A DNA stretch of 46,892 nt. Origin: Candidatus Palauibacter australiensis. Lineage in GTDB: Bacteria; Gemmatimonadota; Gemmatimonadetes; Palauibacterales; Palauibacteraceae. The stretch spans positions 1 through 46,892 of the forward strand of contig JAPPBA010000130.1 in NCBI GenBank assembly GCA_026705295.1, in the 5' to 3' direction. The notes beneath the pieces are model-generated. The model had not been told where the DNA came from. It saw only the letters and a program-made list of their open reading frames with translations, and made no database searches. This document shows positions 1 through 7,829 of this stretch, one piece after another; the stretch's first letter is position 1, and each line of letters begins with the position of its first letter. A program made the position numbers and the translations under genes.

Positions 1-48
1 GGACAGCTTCGGAAGGCGCTGGAAGCCCGCAGAAGGTCTCGCGGCTAG
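1..48 (+). CDS. Possible C-terminal tail of a gene that begins before the window
   Basis: Frame 1 is open from the first base and ends at TAG (46-48). It would give a 15-residue basic, Arg-rich tail. Nothing identifies the product. The call rests only on the open frame reaching the window edge, so it may be chance. Confidence 0.2.
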   Translation, partial: GQLRKALEARRRSRG

Positions 49-120
49 ATCCGCAATCGGCGGGAGTCAAACGGCTGGAATCCGGCCGTCCAATCTCGTA
101 AGTTCAACTTCCATGGGAAG

Positions 121-330
121 ATGCGAATTTACTTCCGTCCGCCGGACGGGCGCTACCTCGGCACGCTCGAGACCGGAACCGCCGCGCTCCCCGACATGCC
201 GGACGCCTTCGGCCCGGACGGCCTCGTCGCCTTCGTCGACACGGACGAGTTCGACGTCCCCGTCATCACGGTGTGGCGGCTCCCACCCGCGATCCGCCTC
301 GAGTCGGCGCGACCTCCCCCGGCTCCATGA
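121..330 (+). pseudogene. Relic 3' end of a six-bladed propeller gene
   Basis: Codons 148-297 encode 50 residues that match the last 50 residues of the next gene (327-1547) at 40 of 50 positions by my count, including the shared [13 protein letters not shown] and DVPVITV blocks. The rest of the propeller is missing, since a TAG stop lies in this frame at 46-48. The paralogue stops right after its final IR, but here the stop is lost. The frame runs on to a TGA at 328-330, which overlaps the ATG of the next gene (ATGA). It is either debris of a tandem duplication or, less likely, a short leader whose translation feeds the next start. Bases 49-120 show nothing I recognise. Confidence 0.6.
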
Positions 331-1547
331 AGGGAACCTTGGTGCTCGCGGCTGCGCTGGGCGCGGGCGGCCTATCGGCGCAGGAAGTCGTCGACTTGCC
401 GGCGGAGGACATTCCGCTCTCAGCGGACCTCGAGTTGGAGTACCGGATCGGATCGGCCACCGCGACGGCCGAGTGGGAGCAGTTCGCAGCCATCCGAAAC
501 GTAGCTTTTGACGGCGCGGGCAACCTCTACGTGCTGGACGGGGCAGGGGTGGCGGGCGCTACGCATGTGGTTGTGGTGGATGCTGTCGGTCGATACGTGC
601 GCGATTTTGGTCGCGGGGGCGGGGGTCCCGGCGAGTTCCGTGCCCCGACACAACTCGTCGTCTGGGAGGACGGGCGCGCGGTCGTCGAGGACATGATGCG
701 CAGGGGATACCACATCTTCAGTCCCGACGGCGAGTTCGAAGACACGGTGCGGGAACCCGGCTCAGGGTTCGGCATCGCGAGTCGCCCGGGGCTTCGACCG
801 GCACGAACGGATCTTCGATCGCTGATCGGCCGCAGCGAGCGTTCGATCGTGCGGATCGACATGTCGTCGGATGAACTGACGGAGCAGACGCTGGTGGAGG
901 CCTGGGCCCCGCGTCAACGGGAGGAAAGTCGCGACCGTGAAGACAGGGCGATCGCGGACGTGATCGGCGAAGTGTGGGGGTTTGAGCCGGAGGTGCTGTT
1001 CGACGTGCTGCCCTCGGGCGCGATCGCGCTTTCCGACTCGTCGGGCTACGCCCTCAAACTCACCGATCCTTCCGGCACCGTATCGCGGATCCTGCGCCGA
1101 CCCCTTCAGCCGCAGCCGGTGACGGACGAGATGAAACGGTCTGAGCGCGAGCACCTGCTCGAGATACGACGAAGCCGGAGGGACACATGGTTCGGGACGC
1201 CGACGCCGGAGATGATCGCGCTCGTGAACGAAGTTAAGACGGCTTGGCTGGCGGCCGCGGAGAACATGCGGTTCTTTCCGGAAGTGCCGCTTATCACGGC
1301 CGTGCGCGCGACCTGGGACGGTACGCTGTGGGTCCAGCGGAGCACGGAGTCGGGCTCGGACGAGCCGGGCTCGATCGACGTGATCGCGCCGAACGGGCGC
1401 TACGTGGGCACGCTCGCGCCGGGTACCGCGACGCTGCCCGACATGCCGGCCGCGTTCGGTCCGGACGGCCTCGTCGCTTTCATCGATACGGACGCGCTCG
1501 ACGTCCCGGTCATCACCGTGAGACGGCTGCCGCCCGGGATCCGCTGA
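327..1547 (+). CDS. Exported six-bladed beta-propeller protein
   Basis: The product is 406 residues. It has a short signal peptide ([19 protein letters not shown]) followed by repeated blade-like segments such as [27 protein letters not shown] and [14 protein letters not shown]. This pattern is typical of the 6-bladed propeller (NHL/BF3886-like) proteins that are multiplied in Gemmatimonadota and Bacteroidota. It should act outside the cytoplasm, but the ligand is unknown and no catalytic residues are evident. I chose ATG 327 because the signal peptide begins there. A GTG at 273 would add 18 non-signal residues. No Shine-Dalgarno sequence is visible, but the ATG overlaps the TGA of the upstream relic frame. 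The 3' end is closely related to that relic, pointing to a former tandem copy. Confidence 0.8.
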   Translation: MKGTLVLAAALGAGGLSAQEVVDLPAEDIPLSADLELEYRIGSATATAEWEQFAAIRNVAFDGAGNLYVLDGAGVAGATHVVVVDAVGRYVRDFGRGGGGPGEFRAPTQLVVWEDGRAVVEDMMRRGYHIFSPDGEFEDTVREPGSGFGIASRPGLRPARTDLRSLIGRSERSIVRIDMSSDELTEQTLVEAWAPRQREESRDREDRAIADVIGEVWGFEPEVLFDVLPSGAIALSDSSGYALKLTDPSGTVSRILRRPLQPQPVTDEMKRSEREHLLEIRRSRRDTWFGTPTPEMIALVNEVKTAWLAAAENMRFFPEVPLITAVRATWDGTLWVQRSTESGSDEPGSIDVIAPNGRYVGTLAPGTATLPDMPAAFGPDGLVAFIDTDALDVPVITVRRLPPGIR

Positions 1548-1575
1548 GAATCTCTCCCACCCCGGCGCGCGCTCC

Positions 1576-2034
1576 TCACCGCGAACCGAAGGTGTTCCGC
1601 ACGCGGAGCGATCGCCGGAAGTAGGCCGTCCAGACTGTCGCCCACGCCAGCGACCCCACCACGATGGCCGCGAGGATCGCGATTGCGGCCACCCATTCCT
1701 CGGGGTTTCTCCTCTGCGCCGCCCCGTCGGTCTCGAGATTGAAGGGGACGGCGGCCGCGCGCAGCGTGATCACGAGGGCGACGACCCACAGCGCGACGAC
1801 GTTCCACCTCGGGGCTCGCGGCGACTTCAGGAGGATGAGGGCGAGCGGGGACGCGAGGAGAAGGAAGATCGCGCCCAGCAGCCAGAGGGCATAGTCAAGA
1901 AACCATCCCGACAGGCCCGCCGAATGGACGAGCAGGAACGGGATGGAACCCAACAAGTAAACCAGGAGCCAACCTCCCACGCCGACCGGCGTGGTTCCGT
2001 CGATCGGGGTCTCCGTGTTTGGAGCTGGTCCCAT
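1576..2034 (-). CDS. Small integral membrane protein of unknown function
   Basis: The 152-residue product has about four hydrophobic helices: GGWLLVYLLGSIPFLLV, YALWLLGAIFLLLASPLALILL, WNVVALWVVALVITLRAA and VAAIAILAAIVVGSLAWATVW. The N-terminus is Pro/Thr-rich and the last residues are basic. I recognise no family. Its ATG (2034-2032) shares one base with the TGA of the upstream flavin oxidase gene (TGATG), and no Shine-Dalgarno sequence precedes it. It is therefore probably translated by coupling from that gene. Longer in-frame starts exist up to 2322, but the extra residues are low-complexity and lie antisense-frame inside the oxidase gene, so I reject them. It may tether or accompany the oxidase at the membrane, which is inference from coupling only. 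Confidence 0.6.
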   Translation of the reverse strand: MGPAPNTETPIDGTTPVGVGGWLLVYLLGSIPFLLVHSAGLSGWFLDYALWLLGAIFLLLASPLALILLKSPRAPRWNVVALWVVALVITLRAAAVPFNLETDGAAQRRNPEEWVAAIAILAAIVVGSLAWATVWTAYFRRSLRVRNTFGSR

Positions 2035-3347
2035 CAGGGCGCCAGCCATTCCGGTGCACGAAGGGCGCCCGCGACGCGGTGCGACATCCGCCGCCGCGAG
2101 ATCGCCACGGTCGTGCGGGCACGTTCCCCCGTCACGGTCGCGTCGATCTCCGAAGCCGCTCGGAGGCCCGACTGGAGGGCTCCCTGCATCCACCCCCGCT
2201 CCCCCGAAGCGTGCTCGCCAGCGAAGTGAATGGGGCCCTCGGGCGATGCCAGTTCCGGGTGCTCGGCGAACGGGGGATCGTTCCGGGTGTATGCGGCCCC
2301 GATCCAGGGCTGGTGCTCCCACGCGAAGTGGGTTCCGCGCTCCGCGACCTCGCGGGAGCCGGGGAACAGGCCATCAAAGCGATCGATGAAATCGGGTACG
2401 ATGGCGCCGGGCTCCATCGCCGCGACCGCGCGCGCCATGTCTCCGTACATGTACGACATCAGGATTCCCCGAGGTCCCGGCTGATCCCAGGTCGGATGCC
2501 ACATTTCGGAGAATCCCCCCAGGAACGACAACCCCCAGCCGTTCAAGCCGTCCCCCTCCCAATTCCGTTCCGCGTACTGGACGTAGACCCGAGTGACGTC
2601 CTGGTAGGAAGTGGCTTCGAAGGCCGCTCGCTTCGCCGCCGAGAGGATGGGGTCGAACACGATCCTGTCGATGACGGGGAGGGGGACGGTGCAGATAAGG
2701 TGGCCGCCCCTCAGTTCCCCCGCCGCGTCGCCGGTTCCGTACGAGGCCACGACCCCGGCCTCGTCCCGGACCACCCTCGTCACCGGCGAGCCGTACCGCA
2801 CCCGGTCTCCGAGCGCTTCGGCAAAAGCCATCGGCAAGGCGTCGGTCCCCGGCGGAATCTTGAGCCACGTGTCCCACCCCCCACCGAGGAACACGCCCGG
2901 CGACTCCCGGTAGCGGTCTCCCCGCTCGGGAACGATGAGGTACTCACCGTCCTGCGGATAGAAGGGCGAGGTCTCGATCCCGAAGTGATCGAGGTAGCCG
3001 AGCGTTCGATCGTGGTCGGGCGGGATGCGGGCCGGGCCGGATTCGGCGATGAGTCCGTCGTCGAAGGGCTCGCGAAGTGTCTGTACCCGACCCCCCGCCG
3101 CGTTTCCTGCTTCCAGAACCCGGACATCGTGCCCCGCCCGGACCAACTCGTACGCGGCGACCAGCCCGGAGAGACCGGCGCCCACCACGATCACGTCGAC
3201 CCGATCTTCGGGTGAGGGCGATGGCGGCACACCGACGACCGGACCCATGCCGTCGCCCGAGCAGCCGGTGCCCAGGGCGAGGGAGACCAGGGCGCCACTG
3301 CCGCGGGCGAGAAAGTCCCGGCGGCTGAGTGTTGTATGGTTGTTCAC
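2034..3347 (-). CDS. Tat-exported flavin amine oxidase (FAD-dependent)
   Basis: The product is 437 residues from the GTG at 3347. A twin-arginine signal (SRRDFLARGSGALVS) ends at a Cys (LGTGC, residue 29), so it is probably a Tat-exported, lipid-anchored enzyme. The FAD dinucleotide motif VIVVGAGLSGLVAAYELV lies at about residues 50-70, followed by LEAGNAAGGRVQT, the usual amine-oxidase GGR motif. The C-terminal FAD contact is IHFAGEHASGERGWMQGAL. It would oxidise an amine or amino acid with release of an imine and hydrogen peroxide; the substrate is unknown. I prefer this start because the Tat motif then sits near the N-terminus, a GGAG lies 11 bases upstream, and the dinB promoter lies immediately outside. 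ATGs at 3404 and 3425 are alternatives. Confidence 0.85.
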   Translation of the reverse strand: MNNHTTLSRRDFLARGSGALVSLALGTGCSGDGMGPVVGVPPSPSPEDRVDVIVVGAGLSGLVAAYELVRAGHDVRVLEAGNAAGGRVQTLREPFDDGLIAESGPARIPPDHDRTLGYLDHFGIETSPFYPQDGEYLIVPERGDRYRESPGVFLGGGWDTWLKIPPGTDALPMAFAEALGDRVRYGSPVTRVVRDEAGVVASYGTGDAAGELRGGHLICTVPLPVIDRIVFDPILSAAKRAAFEATSYQDVTRVYVQYAERNWEGDGLNGWGLSFLGGFSEMWHPTWDQPGPRGILMSYMYGDMARAVAAMEPGAIVPDFIDRFDGLFPGSREVAERGTHFAWEHQPWIGAAYTRNDPPFAEHPELASPEGPIHFAGEHASGERGWMQGALQSGLRAASEIDATVTGERARTTVAISRRRMSHRVAGALRAPEWLAP

Positions 3348-3349
3348 GC

Positions 3350-3378
3350 TTGACAACGCTCCGGCCGGGGCGCATGAT
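3350..3378 (+). promoter_or_regulatory. Candidate sigma-70 promoter of the DinB-like gene
   Basis: A perfect -35 TTGACA (3350-3355) is followed after 17 bases by CATGAT (3373-3378), which matches four of six TATAAT positions. Transcription would start near 3385, giving a leader of about 40 bases with a GGAG just before the ATG at 3424. It lies in the divergent gap between the oxidase and the DinB-like gene. Confidence 0.5.
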
Positions 3379-3423
3379 CCGCAATCCGAATAAAAACCGA
3401 ACATCAAGCCCCACGGAGCATCC

Positions 3424-3894
3424 ATGTCCTACGCCGAAGGTCTGGCCGCACAGCTTTCCATGTCCAGGAGCCTGTTCAAGAAGACGCTGGAGACGTTCAC
3501 GGAGGAGGATTCGGGTTTCGGGCCCAACCCTGACGTATTCACCGTGGCCGGCCACGTGGCGCACGCCGCCGGTACGGTCGACTGGTTCGTCGACGGCGCG
3601 TTCGGAGACGGCTGGAACATGGACTTCCAGGGACATCTCGAGGAGACGCGGGCCGTCACTTCACTGGCCGAGGCGGTCGCGTGGGTCGACCGGGCCTACG
3701 GCCGGGCGATCGAGGTCATCGGGTCCGCGTCGGACGACGATCTCCGCGCGCCCATCGAAGATCCGCAGATCATGGAGGGGCAGCCGCGAGGGGCGATCGT
3801 GAACGGCATCGTCGATCACACGGCGCACCACCGGGGCGCGCTCACGGTCTACGCGCGCCTGCTCGGCAAGGTGCCCGTGATGCCGTACGCGTAG
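3424..3894 (+). CDS. DinB-like four-helix bundle protein
   Basis: The 156-residue product is mostly helical. It has the three-histidine metal pattern of the DinB/YfiT superfamily: a His pair in the second helix (AGHVAHA, His44/47) and HTAHHRG near the end (His132, His136). The length fits the family. Family members bind a divalent metal and many act as thiol-dependent transferases (bacillithiol, mycothiol), but the substrate cannot be read here. GGAG (3414-3417) sits 6 bases before the ATG. It is transcribed divergently from the flavin oxidase and ends toward feoA, with a terminator-like hairpin between. It is probably cytoplasmic, since there is no signal peptide. Confidence 0.85.
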   Translation: MSYAEGLAAQLSMSRSLFKKTLETFTEEDSGFGPNPDVFTVAGHVAHAAGTVDWFVDGAFGDGWNMDFQGHLEETRAVTSLAEAVAWVDRAYGRAIEVIGSASDDDLRAPIEDPQIMEGQPRGAIVNGIVDHTAHHRGALTVYARLLGKVPVMPYA

Positions 3895-3925
3895 CAGCCC
3901 GTTGCCCGCGTCAGCGCGGCGGGCG

Positions 3926-3943
3926 GGGCCTGTGAGGCCCTTT
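3926..3943. terminator. Terminator-like hairpin between convergent dinB-like and feoA genes
   Basis: A perfect 6-bp stem, GGGCCT / AGGCCC, with a GTG loop is followed by TTT (3941-3943) and an AT-rich stretch. It lies 31 bases after the DinB-like stop codon, and the two convergent genes end on either side. Only three T follow, so strength is uncertain. Just beyond, TTATACCTC occurs twice in tandem (3942-3950 and 3951-3959); the second copy holds the feoA stop codon. Confidence 0.5.
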
Positions 3944-3950
3944 ATACCTC

Positions 3951-4169
3951 TTATACCTCTACCTCGCGCACGAAGAGCTGCGCGGCGGATTCGCGGCGCA
4001 GGGCGAGGAGGGTGCCCTCGACGGAGATGATCGGGTCTCCCGCGGGGGAATTGCGAACGCGGCGCAGTCGGCAGCCCGGCAGGATGCCGCGCTCCAGGAG
4101 CGGCCCGACTTCGTCGCTCGGTGCGTCGATGCGCTCGAGTTCCACCGCCGTACGCAGCGGCACGTCCAT
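3951..4169 (-). CDS. feoA: FeoA-domain protein, ferrous iron transport accessory
   Basis: The 72-residue SH3-like FeoA domain shows the family landmarks: LERIDAP in the first strand, then LLERGILPGCRLRRVRNSPAGDPIIS, then LLALRRESAAQLFV. FeoA is a small cytoplasmic partner of FeoB and is needed for efficient Fe(II) uptake. The gene is divergent from feoB rather than in the common feoAB order, and the pair share a promoter region with Fur-like boxes. I chose the ATG at 4169 because the domain begins there. An in-frame ATG at 4253 would add 28 basic residues without FeoA similarity and would leave only 16 bases between the operator and the start codon. Confidence 0.8.
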   Translation of the reverse strand: MDVPLRTAVELERIDAPSDEVGPLLERGILPGCRLRRVRNSPAGDPIISVEGTLLALRRESAAQLFVREVEV

Positions 4170-4269
4170 CAGCGACGTCCGGGAACCGCGCGATCTTCCG
4201 TTCTTCACGCCGGGATTGCCCCTCACGTTGGTTTGACCCTCGGAGCGCAGCATACTAGCGTCTTCGTCA

Positions 4270-4305
4270 GTTGAGAACCAGTCTCAACTAACAATAATCG
4301 TTATC
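4270..4305 (+). promoter_or_regulatory. feoB promoter covered by two Fur-like boxes
   Basis: GTTGAGAACCAGTCTCAAC (4270-4288) is an inverted repeat with perfect 7-bp arms. Read as a Fur 7-1-7 box, its TGAGAAC-C-AGTCTCA core matches 10 of the 14 arm positions. AATAATCGTTATC (4293-4305) is a second Fur-like core close to GATAATNATTATC. The sites also carry a promoter: -35 TTGAGA (4271-4276), a 16-base spacer, and -10 AATAAT (4293-4298). The -35 lies in the first box and the -10 in the second, so an iron-loaded repressor bound here would block feoB. Divergent feoA could be controlled from the same sites. That Fur is the regulator is inference. Confidence 0.65.
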
Positions 4306-4319
4306 GGTAGTTTCCCATC

Positions 4320-6248
4320 ATGCCCCCAGTCGCGACCCCGACGCGCGCGGACCGCGGAGCCGGTACGGACGCGCCCGTTTCCGGGCCGCCCGTCGTGGCC
4401 CTGATCGGTCCGCCCAACTCGGGCAAGACGACGCTCTTCAACCGACTGACCGGACTGCGGCAAAGGGTTGCGAACTATCCGGGCGTCACGGTCGAGAAAC
4501 ACGTTGGCCGGGCGCGCTTCGCCTCGGGGCTCGACCTGGACATCGTCGACCTGCCGGGGGTGAGCGGTTTCTCGGCCCGTTCCCCCGATGAGCGCGTCAC
4601 GCGCGACGTGCTGGAAGGGCGGATCGGAGGGCTGCGCGAGCCCGAGGCCATCGTCCTCATCGTCGACGCGGTCCGGCTCGAGACGCAGCTCATGCTCGTG
4701 GGCCCGGTGCTCGAACGCGAACGCCCCACGCTCCTCGTCCTCAACATGGCGGATGAACTCGAGGCGGGGGACGGCACGCTGGACGACGAGGCGCTCGCCA
4801 CCGCGTTCGGCGTGGAAGTAGTCCGGACCGACGCGCGCACGGGGCGGGGCGTCGAAGCGGTCGCCGACTTCCTGGACCGGGTGGCCCTGCGCTCGGCGAC
4901 ACCCACGGCCAGCGCGAAGTCGGGGTCGGGTTCCCCGGCCGGGCGAGCCGGGCTGCCGACGATGGACGCGCTCTCCCGCCGCCGCGAAGTGGTCCAGAAC
5001 GCGCTCGCCGCCGCGAAGTATCGGTCGGCCGGCCCGCCGAAGCTGACGCAGCGTCTGGACGCCCTCTTCCTGCACCGGATCGCGGGCCCGGCCGTGTTCC
5101 TCGTCCTCGCCGCGCTCGTGTTCCAGGCCATCTTCACGTGGGCCACGCCGATCATGGACGGGGTCGAACTCGGCATCGCCTCCTCCGGCGAGTGGCTGGC
5201 GGCACGGCTTCCGGCGAGCTGGTTCCGGGACCTTCTCATCGACGGCGTGTGGGCGGGGGTCGGCTCCGTGCTCGTCTTTCTCCCCCAGATCCTCATCCTC
5301 TTCCTCTTCCTGGGACTCCTGGAGGACTCCGGTTACATGGCGCGTGCCGCGGTGATCGCCGACCGCACGATGCTGAGGGTCGGACTGCAGGGACGGGCGT
5401 TCCTGCCGCTGCTTTCGGCCTACGCGTGCGCGGTGCCGGCGATCCTCTCCTCGCGTACCGTGGAGGATGAGCGCGACCGGATGGCGACGATGTTCATCGC
5501 CCCGTTCATGACCTGCTCGGCGCGGCTGCCGGTCTATGCCCTCCTGATCGCGGCGTTCATCCCGGAACGTCCGCTCCTGGGGCCGTTCGTCGGGACGCGG
5601 GCGGCGACGATGCTCGGCCTCTACGCGCTGGGCCTCGTCGCGGCCATCGGCACCGCTTTCCTGCTCCGGCGCACGTTCCTGCGGGGGAAGCCCTCCGGCT
5701 TCGTGATGGAACTGCCTCCGTACCGGATTCCGGCGCTGCGGACGGTTGCCCTCCGCCTCCTCGACCGCAGCAAGATCTTCCTTCGGCGGGTGGGGAAGAT
5801 CATCCTCGCCGTGACCGTCGTCCTCTGGGTCCTGGCACAGTTCCCCCGGGTCGACGGCGCCCCGCCACCGGTCGATGAGAGCGCGCTCGGACAGATGGGA
5901 CAGGTGATCGAACCGGCCATCGAACCGCTCGGTTTCGACTGGAGGATCGGGGTCGGCCTCGTCTCCTCGCTCGCCGCGCGCGAGGTGATCGTCGGCACGC
6001 TCGGCACGATCTACGGCATCGAGGACGGCGACGAGACATCGCTCGAGCTGAGGGCGGCGCTGCAGCGGGACCTGGACTTCGGGGGGGCCATCGCCCTGCT
6101 CGTCTTCTTCGTGTTCGCGCTTCAGTGCATGTCGACGGTCGCCATGATGCGGAGGGAGACGGCGGGCTGGAAATGGCCGCTGGCCCAGTTCGGCTACATG
6201 CTCGCCCTGGCCTACGCCGGAGCCCTGGCCGCGAACCAGCTACTCTGA
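4320..6248 (+). CDS. feoB: FeoB ferrous iron transporter
   Basis: The 642-residue inner-membrane Fe(II) permease has an N-terminal G domain. The P-loop is GPPNSGKTT (30-38), the switch region runs through GVTVEKHVG, DLPG is at 77-80 and NMAD at 142-145. A membrane core with about eight helices follows from about residue 250. It includes LLEDSGYMARAAV, the cysteine-containing gate region YACAVPAILSSRT, and FMTCSARLPVYALL, and ends with the conserved LQCMSTVAMMRRETAGWKWP segment. The length is short for the family but complete. The start is the ATG just downstream of the double Fur-like operator; no clear Shine-Dalgarno sequence precedes it. It should be induced under iron limitation. No feoC is visible. 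Confidence 0.95.
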   Translation: MPPVATPTRADRGAGTDAPVSGPPVVALIGPPNSGKTTLFNRLTGLRQRVANYPGVTVEKHVGRARFASGLDLDIVDLPGVSGFSARSPDERVTRDVLEGRIGGLREPEAIVLIVDAVRLETQLMLVGPVLERERPTLLVLNMADELEAGDGTLDDEALATAFGVEVVRTDARTGRGVEAVADFLDRVALRSATPTASAKSGSGSPAGRAGLPTMDALSRRREVVQNALAAAKYRSAGPPKLTQRLDALFLHRIAGPAVFLVLAALVFQAIFTWATPIMDGVELGIASSGEWLAARLPASWFRDLLIDGVWAGVGSVLVFLPQILILFLFLGLLEDSGYMARAAVIADRTMLRVGLQGRAFLPLLSAYACAVPAILSSRTVEDERDRMATMFIAPFMTCSARLPVYALLIAAFIPERPLLGPFVGTRAATMLGLYALGLVAAIGTAFLLRRTFLRGKPSGFVMELPPYRIPALRTVALRLLDRSKIFLRRVGKIILAVTVVLWVLAQFPRVDGAPPPVDESALGQMGQVIEPAIEPLGFDWRIGVGLVSSLAAREVIVGTLGTIYGIEDGDETSLELRAALQRDLDFGGAIALLVFFVFALQCMSTVAMMRRETAGWKWPLAQFGYMLALAYAGALAANQLL

Positions 6249-6282
6249 GGCCGCCGATCCGTCGGGTCGTCAGGCCGGGCCG

Positions 6283-6726
6283 CTAGGCCGGGTCGCCGAA
6301 GAACCGGGGATAGAGGAGGGCGTTGGCGAGCGCAACGACGGTGAAGACGATGAGCGCGTCGACCATGCTCCAGTAGTAGAAGGGCCGGATCCCCGCTACG
6401 TAGTGGTTCATGTAGACGGCGGCCAGCGCGCAGAAGAAGGCGGCCATCAGTAGATAGCTCTTCAGGCTGCGGACCCAGATCGAGCCCCGGAGCACCGGGT
6501 TCAGGAGGTGGAAGACGACCGCCGCCACGAACCACATCGCGTAGTTGTACCCCAGCGAGATCATGAAGTCGGTGGACGTGAAGTCCTGGTCGAACGCCTC
6601 GGGGAAGAGCGGCAGGGGCCGGTGCATGGGTTCCATGATCGTGAACCCCTCGATGAACCCGCCCACCGTGTAGCGGACGACGTTCAGCAGGACGACGAGC
6701 GCCGCCAGCTTCAGGACCGTCTTCAT
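6283..6726 (-). CDS. Conserved-looking four-helix membrane protein, function unknown
   Basis: The 147-residue product has an N-terminal hydrophobic helix (VLKLAALVVLLNVVRYTVGG), then a periplasmic-looking loop rich in Pro, Phe and Asp (residues 30-55). Three more helices follow: YNYAMWFVAAVVFHLL, SYLLMAAFFCALAAVYM and MVDALIVFTVVALANALL. The Shine-Dalgarno sequence GGGAGAG sits about 8 bases before the ATG. It converges on feoB, with 34 bases between the stop codons. I do not recognise a family, and the pattern alone does not show a transporter or enzyme. Confidence 0.65.
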   Translation of the reverse strand: MKTVLKLAALVVLLNVVRYTVGGFIEGFTIMEPMHRPLPLFPEAFDQDFTSTDFMISLGYNYAMWFVAAVVFHLLNPVLRGSIWVRSLKSYLLMAAFFCALAAVYMNHYVAGIRPFYYWSMVDALIVFTVVALANALLYPRFFGDPA

Positions 6727-6863
6727 GTTGCTACTCTCCCGGCTCGCGCTCCGACCCGTCGGGCCGGCAGGCTGTGGGTTTCCCCGTATCCCATCGTGCG
6801 AGACTATCCATCCCGCAGTATCGGAACAACGGAACCGGGAACAGAAACAGAGAGGGATGGCCG

Positions 6864-7799
6864 ATGTTCGCCAGAAACGCCGTAGTACCGCCTGGACCGG
6901 CCCGGGTCATCGTCGGCGCCGTCGCCGCGGTTGCCTGGTGCGGTACGCTCGCGTGCGGTGCGGAACCCGCCGGAGAAGCACCGGAAGCGCCGGGCGACAC
7001 GTCTCCCTACCACATTCTCGTGACCAACGACGACGGGATCGACTCGCCCGGCATTCAGGCGCTCGCGGCGGCCCTGGGGGAGGTCGGAGAAGTGACGGTC
7101 GTGGCGCCCTGCAGCCAGCAGAGCGGGACGAGCATGAGCATCAGCCTTGACGAGGAGTTCCGCGTCCGGGCCACGCCGGCGGGGAACTGCGTCGACGCCA
7201 CGCCGGCCAGCGCCGTCCGCCTCGCGGTCCGCGTGCTCGCGCCGGAATCCGGCTTCGATCTCGTCGTGAGCGGGATCAACATCGGCGCGAACGTCGGCGA
7301 GATCTCGCACATGTCCGGGACGGTGGGGGCCGCGATGATGGGGGCGTACCTGGGGATTCCGGCGGTGGCGGCCTCGCAGGACTCGGGCCCGGGCGAGTTC
7401 GAGCACGCCGCCGGCATCGTCGCCCGCTTCGTCGCGGAACTGCGGCGGCGGGGGCCGGAGATCGGCATCGTCTATTCGCTCAACTTCCCGGCCGCGACGG
7501 CGGCCGAGACGCGCGGCATCGCGGCCCGGCCCATGGGCGGCAGCTACTTCCGCATCGTCCACGAGGAGGTGACCGGGGATCCGGGCGAGGAGGTCGATGA
7601 CGCCGAGGGAGGCCGCTGGTTCAGCGCGGTGTTCGGGCCTCCTGAGGCCATCCCGGCCGGGAGCGACACCGAGGCGTACAACGAGGGCCTCGTCACGATC
7701 ACGCCGCTCCGCTTCGACTGGACCGACCACTCGACCGTCGAGGCTCTGGGAGGTTGGGACCTGGAAGCGCTCCTCGAGGACGGAGGAGACGGGACCTAG
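6864..7799 (+). CDS. surE: Exported SurE-family nucleotidase
   Basis: SurE proteins are metal-dependent phosphatases that remove phosphate from nucleoside monophosphates. The family motifs are intact: VTNDDGIDSPG with Asp56-Asp57, APCSQQSGTSMSIS, SGINIGANVG and SGTVGAAMMGAYLGIPAVA. Classical SurE is cytoplasmic and about 250 residues long. This one is 311 residues and starts with a hydrophobic export signal ending near GTLACG (Cys31), possibly a lipoprotein site, followed by an acidic Pro-rich linker. It therefore probably works in the periplasm, perhaps in phosphate or nucleoside scavenging. GAGGGA lies 6 bases before the ATG at 6864, and the upstream in-frame start at 6774 lacks a signal. 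It converges on the deoxyhypusine-synthase-like gene. Confidence 0.85.
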   Translation: MFARNAVVPPGPARVIVGAVAAVAWCGTLACGAEPAGEAPEAPGDTSPYHILVTNDDGIDSPGIQALAAALGEVGEVTVVAPCSQQSGTSMSISLDEEFRVRATPAGNCVDATPASAVRLAVRVLAPESGFDLVVSGINIGANVGEISHMSGTVGAAMMGAYLGIPAVAASQDSGPGEFEHAAGIVARFVAELRRRGPEIGIVYSLNFPAATAAETRGIAARPMGGSYFRIVHEEVTGDPGEEVDDAEGGRWFSAVFGPPEAIPAGSDTEAYNEGLVTITPLRFDWTDHSTVEALGGWDLEALLEDGGDGT

Positions 7800-7829
7800 C
7801 ATCCCGACAGTCGCGGGGCCGCGGCCGGT

